The notes under the pieces: generated by a model
Databases searched by the model: none
What the model was told of the DNA's origin: nothing
What the model saw: only the letters and a program-made list of their open reading frames with translations
Made by a program: the position numbers and the translations under genes
In this document: positions 1 through 8,154 of the stretch, in pieces
Numbering within the stretch: position 1 is the first letter of the stretch
Layout: each line of letters starts with the position of its first letter
Assembly: GCA_018262975.1 (NCBI GenBank)
Contig: JADFDG010000018.1
Span: 1-64,000, forward strand
Source of the DNA: Gammaproteobacteria bacterium
GTDB lineage: Bacteria; Pseudomonadota; Gammaproteobacteria; Pseudomonadales; JADFDG01
Direction: 5' to 3'
Length of the DNA stretch: 64,000 nt

Positions 1-203
1 TCCTTGCCTGCCGCCAGGCGGAGCTGGTGCGCGCGGTCGGCATACTTGAGATCCAGTGCGCGATCGACGTGCTCGACGATCGCCTTGGCAGCAGCCAGAA
101 GATCAGCAGCGTCGTTCTTGAGCTGGAACAGCGACTCGCTGCCAAGGGCGGCGAGCTCGCCGGCTGGGGTGGTCAGGACTTCGTCGGGGGAGATGCGGTT
201 CAC
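1..203 (-). CDS. Small phage/island protein, partial at window edge
   Basis: The leftward frame begins at a GTG (203-201) with a GGAGGT Shine-Dalgarno five bases upstream, and runs 67 codons off the left edge. Its first residues read VNRISPDEVLTTPAGELAAL, followed by a helical, Ala/Leu-rich stretch (LLAAAKAIVEHVDRAL). The start overlaps the stop of the preceding HTH gene as GTGA, so the two are translationally coupled. Short proteins of this appearance occur beside AlpA-type HTH genes in prophage-like islands; that is recollection of gene context, not a recognised domain. The function is unknown and the C-terminus lies outside the window. Confidence 0.6.
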   Translation of the reverse strand, partial: MNRISPDEVLTTPAGELAALGSESLFQLKNDAADLLAAAKAIVEHVDRALDLKYADRAHQLRLAAGK

Positions 204-412
204 AGTGCACCTCCCGCATTGACGCGTTCGGAGGTGCTCTTGCGCAGGCTCTCGGCCTCGTAGGCTTCGATGTCCTCGATGCGATACGCGACGCGGCCTT
301 GCAGCTTCAGAAATACGGGGCCGATTCCCTCGGAACGCCAGCGCTCAAGCGTGGCTTCGCTGACTCCCCAGCGTTCGGCCAGTTGGCCTTGATTCAGATG
401 TTTGACACTCAC
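200..412 (-). CDS. AlpA/excisionase-type helix-turn-helix protein
   Basis: The product is 70 aa and starts at GTG 412, preceded by AAGGAG with a six-base spacer. Residues 7-45 form a MerR/AlpA-like winged helix: LAERWGVSEATLERWRSEG, then GPVFLKLQGRVAYRIEDIEAYE, the typical 'recognition helix plus wing, then R-Y-x-x-x-D-I-E' pattern of the HTH_17/excisionase group. Proteins of this group bind DNA as excision factors or as activators of phage or island genes. The gene follows the terminator of the 334-aa gene upstream and overlaps its downstream neighbour by 4 nt, so it probably heads a separate operon. A longer in-frame extension exists but lacks a ribosome site and its residues are unlike the family. 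Confidence 0.75.
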   Translation of the reverse strand: MSVKHLNQGQLAERWGVSEATLERWRSEGIGPVFLKLQGRVAYRIEDIEAYEAESLRKSTSERVNAGGAL

Positions 413-544
413 GATGCACTCCTTCTGGTTGTTGCGAATTCGTGAGGTCAGTTTCGAAGTCGGCCTGTGCGGGCGTCTGCCGCCGCCATGTACGGGCGGA
501 TGTACGGGCGCAGCTTCTGCGGGGAAAAGCGGGGGCCAGAAAGC

Positions 545-566
545 AAAAAACCGCCCGAAGGCGGTT
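545..566 (-). terminator. Rho-independent terminator of the 409/334-aa operon
   Basis: Read leftward, AACCGCC-TTCG-GGCGGTT forms a 7-bp stem with a stable UUCG loop, followed by a run of six T. It lies about 30 bp after the stop codon of the 334-aa gene and separates that operon from the AlpA-type gene. Confidence 0.85.
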
Positions 567-594
567 GTGCGTAGTGCTGCCAACAGGTGGCGGG

Positions 595-1599
595 TCAATC
601 TCTGCGGAAGCCATACTTTCCCTTTTCAGGGTTGTCGATGTAGTCCTCCCACTCCGTGTTGCCGCTAAACAGGTTCTGCATGCGCTGGCTGCGAGCGGTC
701 TTCTTGTCGGCATAGGCTGCGCCGAGAATCTCGGCGGCTGGAAGGAGCCATCTGTCGTTGATGGCCTGTTTGAACATATACCGGACGGCTGCAGCCTGGC
801 GCTCGCCTTTGATCGTCCAGGGCTTGGTCTTTGTGCGGATAGTCAGCGTGTTGGTGTATTCGTCAAAGTGCACCGGCAACACGGGTCGGATCGCGCCATC
901 GGGTGGCGCGGCCAGGATGCGATGCAGCAGATCCATGTCGATGCACGGCGTGGCGACGTAGTTGATGATTGCTTCTCGAAGCGACGCGAAGCGGTAGCTG
1001 CGCGGTGGGCGAACAAACTGCGGCAACACACCGCCAGACGACAAAATCAGACCCTGCTCAGGAAGACTTGTCTGGCTGAAGTGGCGAAATACCTCTTCGA
1101 CGGAGTGCGCCAAGCCGCGAACGAGCCAGACGTCTGTCAATGCGTGCCCGATTCGTGCCTTTCCCAAATGCCAGAGGGAATCGTCCAGCAGCGGCGCATC
1201 AATCCCTTTTCGCAGAGCCTGCGCGATACCTAGGAGATCGGCGATGGTGCTCAGGATTGCACCTGGTCGAACGCTATAGACGGCGACTTCAGCAGCGGGG
1301 ACAGACTTCCACCGAAAAGTCTCAGGGCAGCGGTAGCGATACCGATCAGCTTGGTCATCTTCAGTCAGGTCGACTTGAACGAGATCGTCATCAAGCGATG
1401 CTGGGTAGCTCCCGGCGTAGCCGACGCAGTCGGTCCACTGCTCCAGCAGCTTCGGCGTCAAAGATGTCCGTCCAAGGACACTCCACCCGGGCACCCCACG
1501 AAGCCGCTGTCCGTCGCCGTCGGCAATCGGCTGCCCAGACCACTCGAACAGGTCGATCAGTTCAAGCAGCGACTGTGTCGGCAGGGGCTTCGACGACAT
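595..1599 (-). CDS. Unrecognised 334-aa island protein with possible C-terminal winged helix
   Basis: A soluble 334-aa protein with no signal peptide or membrane segment. I do not recognise the family. The last 90 residues (about 245-334) begin with a strand-rich segment (FDEYTNTLTIRTKTKPWTI), followed by GERQAAAVRYMFKQA and a terminal GKYGFRRD. This resembles the wing/helix layout of OmpR-like winged-helix domains, so DNA binding is possible but only inferred. The start codon lies 38 nt inside the upstream 409-aa gene, so the two are co-translated, and a clear terminator follows. The pair points away from the XRE/ImmA pair across a shared intergenic region, suggesting control by that repressor. 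Confidence 0.7.
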   Translation of the reverse strand: MSSKPLPTQSLLELIDLFEWSGQPIADGDGQRLRGVPGWSVLGRTSLTPKLLEQWTDCVGYAGSYPASLDDDLVQVDLTEDDQADRYRYRCPETFRWKSVPAAEVAVYSVRPGAILSTIADLLGIAQALRKGIDAPLLDDSLWHLGKARIGHALTDVWLVRGLAHSVEEVFRHFSQTSLPEQGLILSSGGVLPQFVRPPRSYRFASLREAIINYVATPCIDMDLLHRILAAPPDGAIRPVLPVHFDEYTNTLTIRTKTKPWTIKGERQAAAVRYMFKQAINDRWLLPAAEILGAAYADKKTARSQRMQNLFSGNTEWEDYIDNPEKGKYGFRRD

Positions 1600-2791
1600 G
1601 GCCGATCTCCTTCACCAGATGCCATTTGGCCAGCAGTCGGTCGCACAGCGCCCGGTCCTTTTCCCGCTTGGTCTTGATGTTGCACTTGTTGTCGTCGCGC
1701 AGGATCACGGTGATCGTCCGTGCGCGGTCCTTACCGACCTTTTTCAGCTTGATGGACAGCTTGGCGTAGTTGAGGTGGTGATCGCGGAAGTCGAAGGCGG
1801 GACCGATCAACGACCGGGCGGCCACGTAGATGTCATCGACGTCCTTGGTCCAGATCTTCACCAGGAGTGACCGTCCATTGGCAGCGGAGTAGCCAAGCTC
1901 GACGACCTTGACGTGAGCCACGGGCTCGCCAGCCGAGTCGAAGTTTCGCGGCGCCGCCAGGCTCTGGTAGTCGTACTGCTTGAGCGGGATCTTCTCGCCG
2001 GTGATGGGCGATTGCAGCAGGGAGTCGGCCACGATTCGGGCCAGCGCTTCGCGCCCATCCGTATCCTTTGACAGCACCTCCAGGTGTCCATTGGCCGGCT
2101 CATAGGTGATGTGCGATGAAACCGCACGGATCACCTCTTGTGGCACCAGTTCGCTGGCCTGCACGCAGTCGATGATTTCCGGTGGGCGGTTGTGGTGGAT
2201 GCTGATCTGGTAGAGGTCCACGTCTTCGCCGGTCTGCGTATCGGGCCGCAGGCGCTTGAAGATCTGGATCGCGACGGCGTCATCGGAGCACCCGAGTTGT
2301 TGGGCCACGGTCTGGTGGAACGCCGTCTTGGCAGCTGCATCGTCGAGTACAGCAAGGTTGGCGGGCGCCATGAAGCCCGAGTAGCAAGAGGCGCTTTGCC
2401 GAAACACGTCGGCCTGCCGGGCGTTCAGTGCTTCCTCGAAGAGCGCGGGCTCGTTGATATGAAGCCACAGCGCCCGCTGGTACTGGTTCGGGATCGCAGC
2501 GAAGGCTTCCCGGGCGGTGTCATCGAAAATATCGTCCTTGAAGCCGTCGATGACGTCCTGGCCGGCGCCGTCCGACAAGAGCACGATTCGTTCGGCCACT
2601 TCCTCGATCCGCTGCCGCTCACTCACCCCAAGGGCGGACAGCACGGCCTCCATCTGTTCACGCTGCTCCTTTTTCGGCTTCTTGGTGTCCAGGTTCGGCA
2701 TGGCCAGGCTGAACTCGTCCATCATGAATTCACGGAACACTGCCGGAGGCAGGTGTCCCAGGAGCTTGGTCAAGTTCTCTGCATCATTCAT
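1562..2791 (-). CDS. Unrecognised 409-aa island protein, first gene of divergent operon
   Basis: A 409-aa soluble protein of unknown family. It starts at ATG 2791 behind a GAGGGG ribosome site. Residues 1-130 are helical and acidic with a KKPKKEQRE patch near residue 38. The C-terminal third, about 290-390, alternates basic strands (LSIKLKKVGKDRARTITVIL, then CNIKTKREKDRALCD). No catalytic motif stands out. The gene overlaps the 334-aa gene by 38 nt and is transcribed divergently from the XRE regulator, 205 bp away. It may be an effector gene controlled by the repressor/protease pair, but no biochemical role can be read from the sequence. Confidence 0.72.
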   Translation of the reverse strand: MNDAENLTKLLGHLPPAVFREFMMDEFSLAMPNLDTKKPKKEQREQMEAVLSALGVSERQRIEEVAERIVLLSDGAGQDVIDGFKDDIFDDTAREAFAAIPNQYQRALWLHINEPALFEEALNARQADVFRQSASCYSGFMAPANLAVLDDAAAKTAFHQTVAQQLGCSDDAVAIQIFKRLRPDTQTGEDVDLYQISIHHNRPPEIIDCVQASELVPQEVIRAVSSHITYEPANGHLEVLSKDTDGREALARIVADSLLQSPITGEKIPLKQYDYQSLAAPRNFDSAGEPVAHVKVVELGYSAANGRSLLVKIWTKDVDDIYVAARSLIGPAFDFRDHHLNYAKLSIKLKKVGKDRARTITVILRDDNKCNIKTKREKDRALCDRLLAKWHLVKEIGHVVEAPADTVAA

Positions 2792-2874
2792 CTACATACC
2801 CCTCAAAAGGTTTGGATTGGCTTGGTATCAGCCCCGACGGCCCCTTTTCCAAAGTGGGGTGTGCAGACCGATCA

Positions 2875-2892
2875 CGTTCGGTGTACCGAACG
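2875..2892. promoter_or_regulatory. Perfect 18-bp palindromic operator in the divergent region
   Basis: CGTTCGGT-GT-ACCGAACG is an exact inverted repeat with a 2-bp centre, lying between the two divergent operons. A second half-site, CGTTCGG, occurs at 2942-2948. It sits just upstream of a TATTAT -10-like box (2957-2962) for the XRE gene, with a degenerate right arm. The layout of a full site plus a promoter-embedded half-site is what an autoregulating XRE repressor would use. That the neighbouring XRE protein binds here is inference. Confidence 0.7.
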
Positions 2893-2996
2893 ATTGTGAT
2901 TGTCTCGGAGCGGTTAGGGGTTTGTCAAGCAGGTACGCATTCGTTCGGCGTAGTGGTATTATTTTCGGCCTGACGCGAACACATGAGGAGATAACG

Positions 2997-3317
2997 GTGC
3001 CATCGCCCCTGGGGGACAAGATCCGCGCATTGCGGAAGCAGAAGAAGCTCAGCCTGGAGCAGTTGGCCGAGCTGACGGACTCCAGCAAGAGCTACATCTG
3101 GGAGCTGGAGAACAAGGACGATCCGAAACCATCGGCCGACAAGATCGGCAAGATCGCCGCCGTCCTCGATGTCACCACGGAGTTCCTGTTGACCGAGTCG
3201 GCCGCCACGCCGGACGAGCAAGTGCTCGATGAGGCCTTCTTCCGCAAGTACAAAACCATGTCGGAGCCGGACAAGAAGAAGATCCGCAAGATCCTCGATG
3301 CCTGGGAAGATGAATGA
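2997..3317 (+). CDS. XRE-family transcriptional repressor (ImmR-like)
   Basis: The 106-aa product starts at GTG 2997, which has GAGGAG six bases upstream; longer in-frame starts have no such site. Residues 5-60 form a lambda-repressor-like HTH (LSLEQLAELTDSSKSYIWEL holds the helix-turn-helix). The C-terminal half is short and charged (KYKTMSEPDKKKIRKILDAW). Its stop overlaps the ATG of the ImmA-type protease gene as ATGA. In ICEBs1-like elements, ImmR represses the element and ImmA cleaves ImmR to induce it, so this pair probably works similarly. Likely targets are the 18-bp palindrome and half-site upstream. Confidence 0.88.
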   Translation: MPSPLGDKIRALRKQKKLSLEQLAELTDSSKSYIWELENKDDPKPSADKIGKIAAVLDVTTEFLLTESAATPDEQVLDEAFFRKYKTMSEPDKKKIRKILDAWEDE

Positions 3318-4225
3318 CGGATGCGAAGAAGCCCATGGCCGAGGCCAATCGCATCTCGTCCATGCTCAACACGGTTCTCGGTGCGGATCGCTTTCCGGTC
3401 AAGGTTGATGAGCTGGCGCTGGAGTATTCCCGTCAGTGCTTCTCAGACTCGCCGATCGACAAGGTCCAGGGCGAAGATCTCGACGGTTTCGATGGTCTGC
3501 TGAAAGCCAATAAGTCGCGGTCGAAGTGGCTGGTCCTCTACAACAGTGCCACCCCGTCGGAGGGTCGCAAGCGCTTCACGATTGCGCATGAGTTCGGTCA
3601 CTACATCCTTCACCGTCACCAGCAGGACATTTTCGAGTGCGGCGACGGCGACATCGAAACGGGAGACAACAACGAGCGCGACATCGAGGCAGAGGCGGAC
3701 TTGTTTGCTTCGACCCTGCTGATGCCGCTGGACGACTTCCGGCGCCAAGTCGACGGCCAGCCGATCAGCTTCGATCTGCTGGGCCACTGCGCAGACCGCT
3801 ATGGTGTATCGCTCACGGCCGCCGCCTTGCGCTGGACCGAGATTGCACCCAAACGAGCGGTGCTCGTGGCCAGTCGCGACGATCACATGCTGTGGGCCAA
3901 GTCGAACAAGGCGGCGCTGAAGTCTGGCGCCTACTTTGCGACCCGCAGGAACACCATCGAACTGCCGGGTGATGCGCTGGCGCACAGCAACAACGGCTGG
4001 GCCGGCAGCCAGCAACAGACGGCACAGGCGCAGCTCTGGTTTCCACGCGAACCGGAGAGCATGCAGGTCAATGAAATGATCAGGGTTGCCGGCCAATATG
4101 ACTACACCCTGACCTTGCTACTGCTGCCTGAAGCCGAGTGGCAGGGAGCGCGACACGATGATGAGGAACCGGAGGAAGACACCTACGACCGCTTCATCCG
4201 CAACGGCCAGTACCCGGTGCGATAG
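3314..4225 (+). CDS. ImmA/IrrE-family zinc metalloprotease
   Basis: The 303-aa protein has the HExxH zinc motif as HEFGHYILH (residues 92-100). A downstream glutamate in IEAEADLFASTLLMP (about 127) is the usual third ligand of the ImmA/IrrE (DUF955) family. The N-terminal 60 residues are the usual lead-in to the metalloprotease fold. Residues 160-300 are an extra C-terminal region ending in an acidic tail (DDEEPEED), longer than minimal ImmA. Translation is coupled to the XRE gene by ATGA overlap. Family knowledge predicts cleavage of the partner XRE repressor under an inducing signal; the signal and substrate here are not known. Confidence 0.88.
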   Translation: MTDAKKPMAEANRISSMLNTVLGADRFPVKVDELALEYSRQCFSDSPIDKVQGEDLDGFDGLLKANKSRSKWLVLYNSATPSEGRKRFTIAHEFGHYILHRHQQDIFECGDGDIETGDNNERDIEAEADLFASTLLMPLDDFRRQVDGQPISFDLLGHCADRYGVSLTAAALRWTEIAPKRAVLVASRDDHMLWAKSNKAALKSGAYFATRRNTIELPGDALAHSNNGWAGSQQQTAQAQLWFPREPESMQVNEMIRVAGQYDYTLTLLLLPEAEWQGARHDDEEPEEDTYDRFIRNGQYPVR

Positions 4226-4242
4226 CTCATCGTGGACCGATC

Positions 4243-5457
4243 ATGAGCGCCCACAAGTGGCAATTCGCTTCCCGTTTTCGCCGGCATGCCTTTGGCTGGC
4301 GGTCCGACACGCCGGTGCAGCGGATCAAGGAAGCCATCACTGAGATCAAGCAGGTTGCCCGCAAGGAGCCTGTAATCGCGGCTGAGGGCGCCATTATCCT
4401 GCTGGAAAAGCTCTCCCCGGCGCTGGAACAGGTGGACAGTTCATCGGGCGCACTGGGTTCGGCTGTCAACAAGGCCATCGATACCCTGGTGCCCATCATC
4501 GTCAAAGCTGATGTCGAGCCGAAGCTGCGCCAACGCTGGCTCGAACGCTTGTGGCAAGCGCTGCAGGACGACGAAATGCCCTACATCGAAGTGCTCGGCG
4601 ATTACTGGGGCGAGTTGTGCGTGACGCCGGAGCTGGCATCGCACTGGGTCGATGAGTTTTTGCCGGTCGTCGAGAGCGTGTGGAGCCCAAATGCATCGGG
4701 GCACGGATTCTTTAAGGGCACCAGCGCTTGCCTGGCATCCCTGTACGCGGCGGGTCGGCACCAGGAACTGTTGGCGTTGCTCGACAAGGCACGGTTCAAG
4801 TGGTGGCACGACCGGCGCTGGGGTGTGAAGGTATTGGCAGCGATGGGCAGGAAGGCAGAGGCAATCCGCTATGCCGAGGAATCGCGCGGTCTCAATGATC
4901 CTGGCTGGCAGATTGCCCAGGCCTGCGAAGAGATCCTGTTGTCCTCCAGTTTGCACGACGAGGCCTACCGCCGCTATGCCATCGAGGCAAATCAGGGCAC
5001 CACGAATCTGGCGACGTTTCGCGCCATCGCCAAGAAGTATCCCCACAAGCAACCGGAAGAGATCCTACGCGACCTGGTAGCCAGCACGCCTGGCGCCGAG
5101 GGCAAGTGGTTCGCCGCTGCCAAGGATGCGGGCCTGTTTGATGTGGCGATCGAGCTGGGCACGCGCAGCCCGACCGATCCACGCACGCTGACGCGCGCTG
5201 CCCGTGACTACGCCGAGAAGCAGCCAGCATTCGCGCTCGCCGCAGGCCTCGCCGCGTTGCGTTGGATCTCTCTTGGACACGGCTATGAGATCACCGGCGC
5301 TGATGTGCTCGATGCTTATTCGGCAGTCACGCAGGCGGTACCGAATGCGGGTGTTCCAGCCCAGCTGGTTAACGAGCAGATCCGGGACATGATCACCAGC
5401 ACCCAGCCCGGAAATTCGTTGATGAAGACCATCCTCACCCGTCATTTGTCGAACTGA
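4243..5457 (+). CDS. Unrecognised 404-aa alpha-helical protein downstream of ImmA
   Basis: It starts at ATG 4243, 17 bp after the protease gene, so it is probably the third gene of the XRE operon. The protein is soluble and almost entirely helical. Residues about 130-330 contain TPR-like helical hairpins (AAGRHQELLALLDKARFKWW, AAMGRKAEAIRYAEESRG, SLHDEAYRRYAIEAN), suggesting a solenoid that binds another protein. No catalytic motif is visible. A Trp/Arg-rich N-terminus (HKWQFASRFRRHAFGWR) is notable. I do not recognise the family. Its position suggests a sensor, adaptor or effector tied to the repressor/protease pair, but this is inference. Confidence 0.7.
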   Translation: MSAHKWQFASRFRRHAFGWRSDTPVQRIKEAITEIKQVARKEPVIAAEGAIILLEKLSPALEQVDSSSGALGSAVNKAIDTLVPIIVKADVEPKLRQRWLERLWQALQDDEMPYIEVLGDYWGELCVTPELASHWVDEFLPVVESVWSPNASGHGFFKGTSACLASLYAAGRHQELLALLDKARFKWWHDRRWGVKVLAAMGRKAEAIRYAEESRGLNDPGWQIAQACEEILLSSSLHDEAYRRYAIEANQGTTNLATFRAIAKKYPHKQPEEILRDLVASTPGAEGKWFAAAKDAGLFDVAIELGTRSPTDPRTLTRAARDYAEKQPAFALAAGLAALRWISLGHGYEITGADVLDAYSAVTQAVPNAGVPAQLVNEQIRDMITSTQPGNSLMKTILTRHLSN

Positions 5458-5582
5458 AAGGGTCCCGCTTTTCGCAGCAACCCGCATCGGTTCGCACGAC
5501 TCCGAAACTCCCTCATGGTGTCGGCGGCAGTCAATCCGGACAATTTCACTGCATGTGAGTTTGACCGAGAGGACCGCCACCA

Positions 5583-5801
5583 ATGCATCAAATCAACCAT
5601 CTACCACCGGAGCGGATGACGCCGGAACAGCGTCGCCACGAGATCGCGTCGTTGCTGGCTAACGGCCTGGCACGCCTGCGTCTCACCGGCGTTGAAGAGT
5701 CCGCAAACAGGACCGAAGCGAGCGAGTTTGAGCTTGGCTTCTCTGGCAACCAGCGCGTTCATACAGACCCCGTCAACAAGACAACTACGGAGTCGAAATG
5801 A
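5583..5801 (+). CDS. Small protein heading the DUF2924/serine-recombinase cassette
   Basis: This 72-aa protein carries the motif MTPEQRRHEIASLLANGLAR near its N-terminus, a segment often seen in small proteins immediately upstream of DUF2924 genes. The C-terminal half is polar and poorly conserved in appearance. Its stop overlaps the next start as ATGA, the first of three such overlaps in the cassette. Its biochemical role is unknown; it may assist or regulate the recombinase. Confidence 0.7.
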   Translation: MHQINHLPPERMTPEQRRHEIASLLANGLARLRLTGVEESANRTEASEFELGFSGNQRVHTDPVNKTTTESK

Positions 5802-6304
5802 GCACGCAAACACCATCATTTTCCACGCCGCCATCGGTAGCGGCGCAGATCGCCAGGCTGCCCGAGATGCCGATGGCAGAGATCCGGGCGCTTTGGCAGA
5901 AGCTGGTCGGTGGCGACACGCCCACCCACAACCGCCAGTTCCTCGAACGCCGGATTGCCTACCGGCTGCAGGAGCTGGAATTCCGCAAGGTCGACGTCAA
6001 CCTGCTGGATCGCAACCGGCGTCGCATCGAATCTCTGGTCGAAACCGGCAAGGTGAAAAAACGCGACCGCGATTACCGTCCAGCCGCAGGCACGGTGCTG
6101 GTGCGGGAATACAAAGGCGTCGAGTACCGCGTGATCGCAACCGCCGACGGCCAGTATGACTTCCAGGGACGCATGTACCCGAGTCTCTCGATGATCGCCC
6201 GCGAAATCACCGGCATGCGCTGGTCGGGGCCACTGTTCTTTGGGCTCAAGCCGCCATCCAATGCCAAGACCAAGCCCGCCACCAGGAAGAGAGGTGGACG
6301 ATGA
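5798..6304 (+). CDS. DUF2924 domain protein
   Basis: The 168-aa basic protein has the features of DUF2924: an N-terminal LPEMPMAEIRALWQKL, then HNRQFLERRIAYRLQEL, a middle hinge, and a C-terminal GTVLVREYKGVEYRVIATAD leading to YPSLSMIAREITG. DUF2924 proteins are typically encoded just before large serine recombinases in proteobacterial islands, and the fold suggests nucleic-acid binding. Both ends overlap neighbouring genes by 4 nt (ATGA), so it is made with the recombinase and may be its accessory factor. That role is inferred from linkage only. Confidence 0.85.
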   Translation: MSTQTPSFSTPPSVAAQIARLPEMPMAEIRALWQKLVGGDTPTHNRQFLERRIAYRLQELEFRKVDVNLLDRNRRRIESLVETGKVKKRDRDYRPAAGTVLVREYKGVEYRVIATADGQYDFQGRMYPSLSMIAREITGMRWSGPLFFGLKPPSNAKTKPATRKRGGR

Positions 6305-7656
6305 GCGAAGTCTTGAAGCGCCGAATGCGCTGCGCGGTCTATACGCGCAAGTCCACCGACGAAGGACTCGACCAGGAATACAACTCCATCGATGCCCAGC
6401 GCGACGCCGGTCACGCCTACGTCGCCAGCCAGCGCGCCGAGGGCTGGATTCCAGTAGCCGACGACTACGACGATCCGGCCTTCTCCGGTGGCAACATGGA
6501 ACGTCCGGCGCTGCGCCGCATGATGGCGGACATCGAGGCCGGCAAGATCGATGTGGTTGTCATCTACAAGATCGACCGCCTAACGCGCAGCTTGGCTGAC
6601 TTCTCCAAGATGGTCGAAGTGTTCGAACGCTATGGCGTGTCGTTCGTGTCGGTCACCCAGCAATTCAACACGACGACCTCGATGGGCCGCTTGATGCTGA
6701 ACATCCTGCTGTCCTTCGCCCAGTTCGAGCGCGAGGTCACCGGCGAACGCATCCGCGACAAGATCGCAGCCAGCAAGCGCAAGGGCATGTGGATGGGCGG
6801 CGTGCCACCACTGGGCTACGACGTCGAGAACCGCCGACTGGTGCCCAACGAACGCGAGGCCAAACTGATCCGGCACATATTCCAGCGCTTCGTTGAACTC
6901 GGCTCCAGTACGGCGCTGGTCAAGGAGCTGAAACTGGATGGCGTGACGTCGAAGGCGTGGACCACGCAAGACGGCAAGACCCGCGAGGGCAGACCGATCG
7001 ACAAGGGCCACATCTACAAGCTCCTCAGCAACCGGACCTACCTTGGCGAGTTGCGGCACAAGGACCAGTGGTACCAGGCGGAGCACCCGCCCATCATCAG
7101 CCGCGAACTGTGGGATAGCGTCCACGCGATCCTGACCACCAATGGCCGGGTGCGAGGCAACGCGACACGGGCAACCGTGGCGTATCTGCTCAAGGGCATC
7201 GTGTTCGGCAACGATGGCCGGGCACTGTCGCCGTGGCACACGACCAAGAAGAATGGCCGTCGCTACCGGTACTACGTGCCACAGCGGGACGCCAAGGAGC
7301 ACGCGGGCGCCTCGGGCCTGCCGCGACTGCCGGCGGCGGAACTCGAATCGGCCGTGCTCGACCAACTGCGCGCAATCCTGCGTGCCCCGAATCTACTCGG
7401 CGACATGCTGCCACAGGCGATCAAGCTCGACCCAACGCTGGACGAGGCCAAGATCACCGTGGCCATGACCCGACTCGACGCGATTTGGGATCAACTGTTC
7501 CCAGCGGAGCAAACCCGGATCGTCAAGCTGCTGGTGGAGAAGGTGATCGTGTCTCCCAATGACCTCGAGGTGCGACTGCGCGCCAACGGCATCGAGCGGC
7601 TGGTGCTGGAACTGCAGCCAGCCGGCGCGGCCCAGCCCGAGGAGGCATTGGCATGA
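6301..7656 (+). CDS. Large serine recombinase
   Basis: A 451-aa recombinase. Residues 10-155 are the resolvase catalytic domain, with the nucleophile Ser18 in YTRKST and the conserved YKIDRLTRS and FAQFEREVTGERIRDK segments. Residues about 180-290 are the recombinase DNA-binding domain (GGVPPLGYDVENRRL...). The region corresponding to the zinc ribbon (LLKGIVFGNDGRALSPWHT, then YRYYVPQRDA) has lost the usual cysteine pairs, as is common for DUF2924-linked members. There is no long C-terminal coiled coil. The enzyme probably integrates or excises this element. Its attachment sites cannot be assigned because the left end lies outside the window. Confidence 0.93.
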   Translation: MSEVLKRRMRCAVYTRKSTDEGLDQEYNSIDAQRDAGHAYVASQRAEGWIPVADDYDDPAFSGGNMERPALRRMMADIEAGKIDVVVIYKIDRLTRSLADFSKMVEVFERYGVSFVSVTQQFNTTTSMGRLMLNILLSFAQFEREVTGERIRDKIAASKRKGMWMGGVPPLGYDVENRRLVPNEREAKLIRHIFQRFVELGSSTALVKELKLDGVTSKAWTTQDGKTREGRPIDKGHIYKLLSNRTYLGELRHKDQWYQAEHPPIISRELWDSVHAILTTNGRVRGNATRATVAYLLKGIVFGNDGRALSPWHTTKKNGRRYRYYVPQRDAKEHAGASGLPRLPAAELESAVLDQLRAILRAPNLLGDMLPQAIKLDPTLDEAKITVAMTRLDAIWDQLFPAEQTRIVKLLVEKVIVSPNDLEVRLRANGIERLVLELQPAGAAQPEEALA

Positions 7657-8081
7657 GCGAAATCCGCATCCAGAAAACTGGCGAGCCGGACATCGTTGAG
7701 GCGAGTGATGGCCGGCTAACCCTGTCCGTGCCGATCCAGATCAAACGGCGCAGCGGACGGAAGCTGGTCACCTTGCCAAATGGCGAAACCGCCCCGGTCA
7801 GACCGTGGGATGTAGCAACGACCTCAATCCAACTGGCGCTGGCCAGGGGTCACCGCTGGCTGGCGATGCTGGAATCAGGGGAATCGAAGTCGTTGAAGGA
7901 GATCGCCGCGCGGGAGGGTATCGACAACAGCTACGTGAGCCGGATGGTCAACCTGACCACGCTGGCGCCCGACATCGTGGCCGCCATCCTGGACGACACA
8001 CTGCCGAACCACATCACGCTGTCCGATCTGGCGGTCGACCCGCCAGCGCTGTGGGATGAGCAGCGGGCCAAGCTCACGTAG
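7653..8081 (+). CDS. ParB/KorB-like HTH protein at end of recombinase cassette
   Basis: The 142-aa protein overlaps the recombinase stop by 4 nt. Residues 60-110 contain ALARGHRWLAMLESG, then KSLKEIAAREGIDNSYVSRM, a helix-turn-helix like that of ParB/KorB proteins and often annotated as resolvase-associated. The N-terminal 50 residues are strand-rich and basic (PIQIKRRSGRKLVTL). It probably binds DNA near the recombination site or controls expression. It is the last recognisable gene of the element on this side. Confidence 0.78.
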   Translation: MSEIRIQKTGEPDIVEASDGRLTLSVPIQIKRRSGRKLVTLPNGETAPVRPWDVATTSIQLALARGHRWLAMLESGESKSLKEIAAREGIDNSYVSRMVNLTTLAPDIVAAILDDTLPNHITLSDLAVDPPALWDEQRAKLT

Positions 8082-8154
8082 ACCGGTCGGGGGACAGGTA
8101 CAAATGGCGCCGGTTGTCCACCTTACTTGGAGACGTGTTAATAGATGCGCTGCA

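Larger units (their letters stand above)
1..8154. mobile_element. Right part of a serine-recombinase genomic island
   Basis: The segment combines phage-type small genes, an XRE/ImmA module, genes of unknown function and a terminal DUF2924-recombinase-HTH cassette, and it interrupts otherwise conserved backbone. The left end lies outside the window. The right boundary is uncertain: it may fall in 8082-8154, a 73-bp spacer without a gene, or the island may extend through the chromate operon to the ssrA 3' end near 13.19 kb. Confidence 0.55.

Noticed and set aside
8082-8154. Possible attachment site at the right end of the island
   Set aside because: No repeat of this stretch is seen elsewhere in the window and the left end is absent, so a core site cannot be defined.
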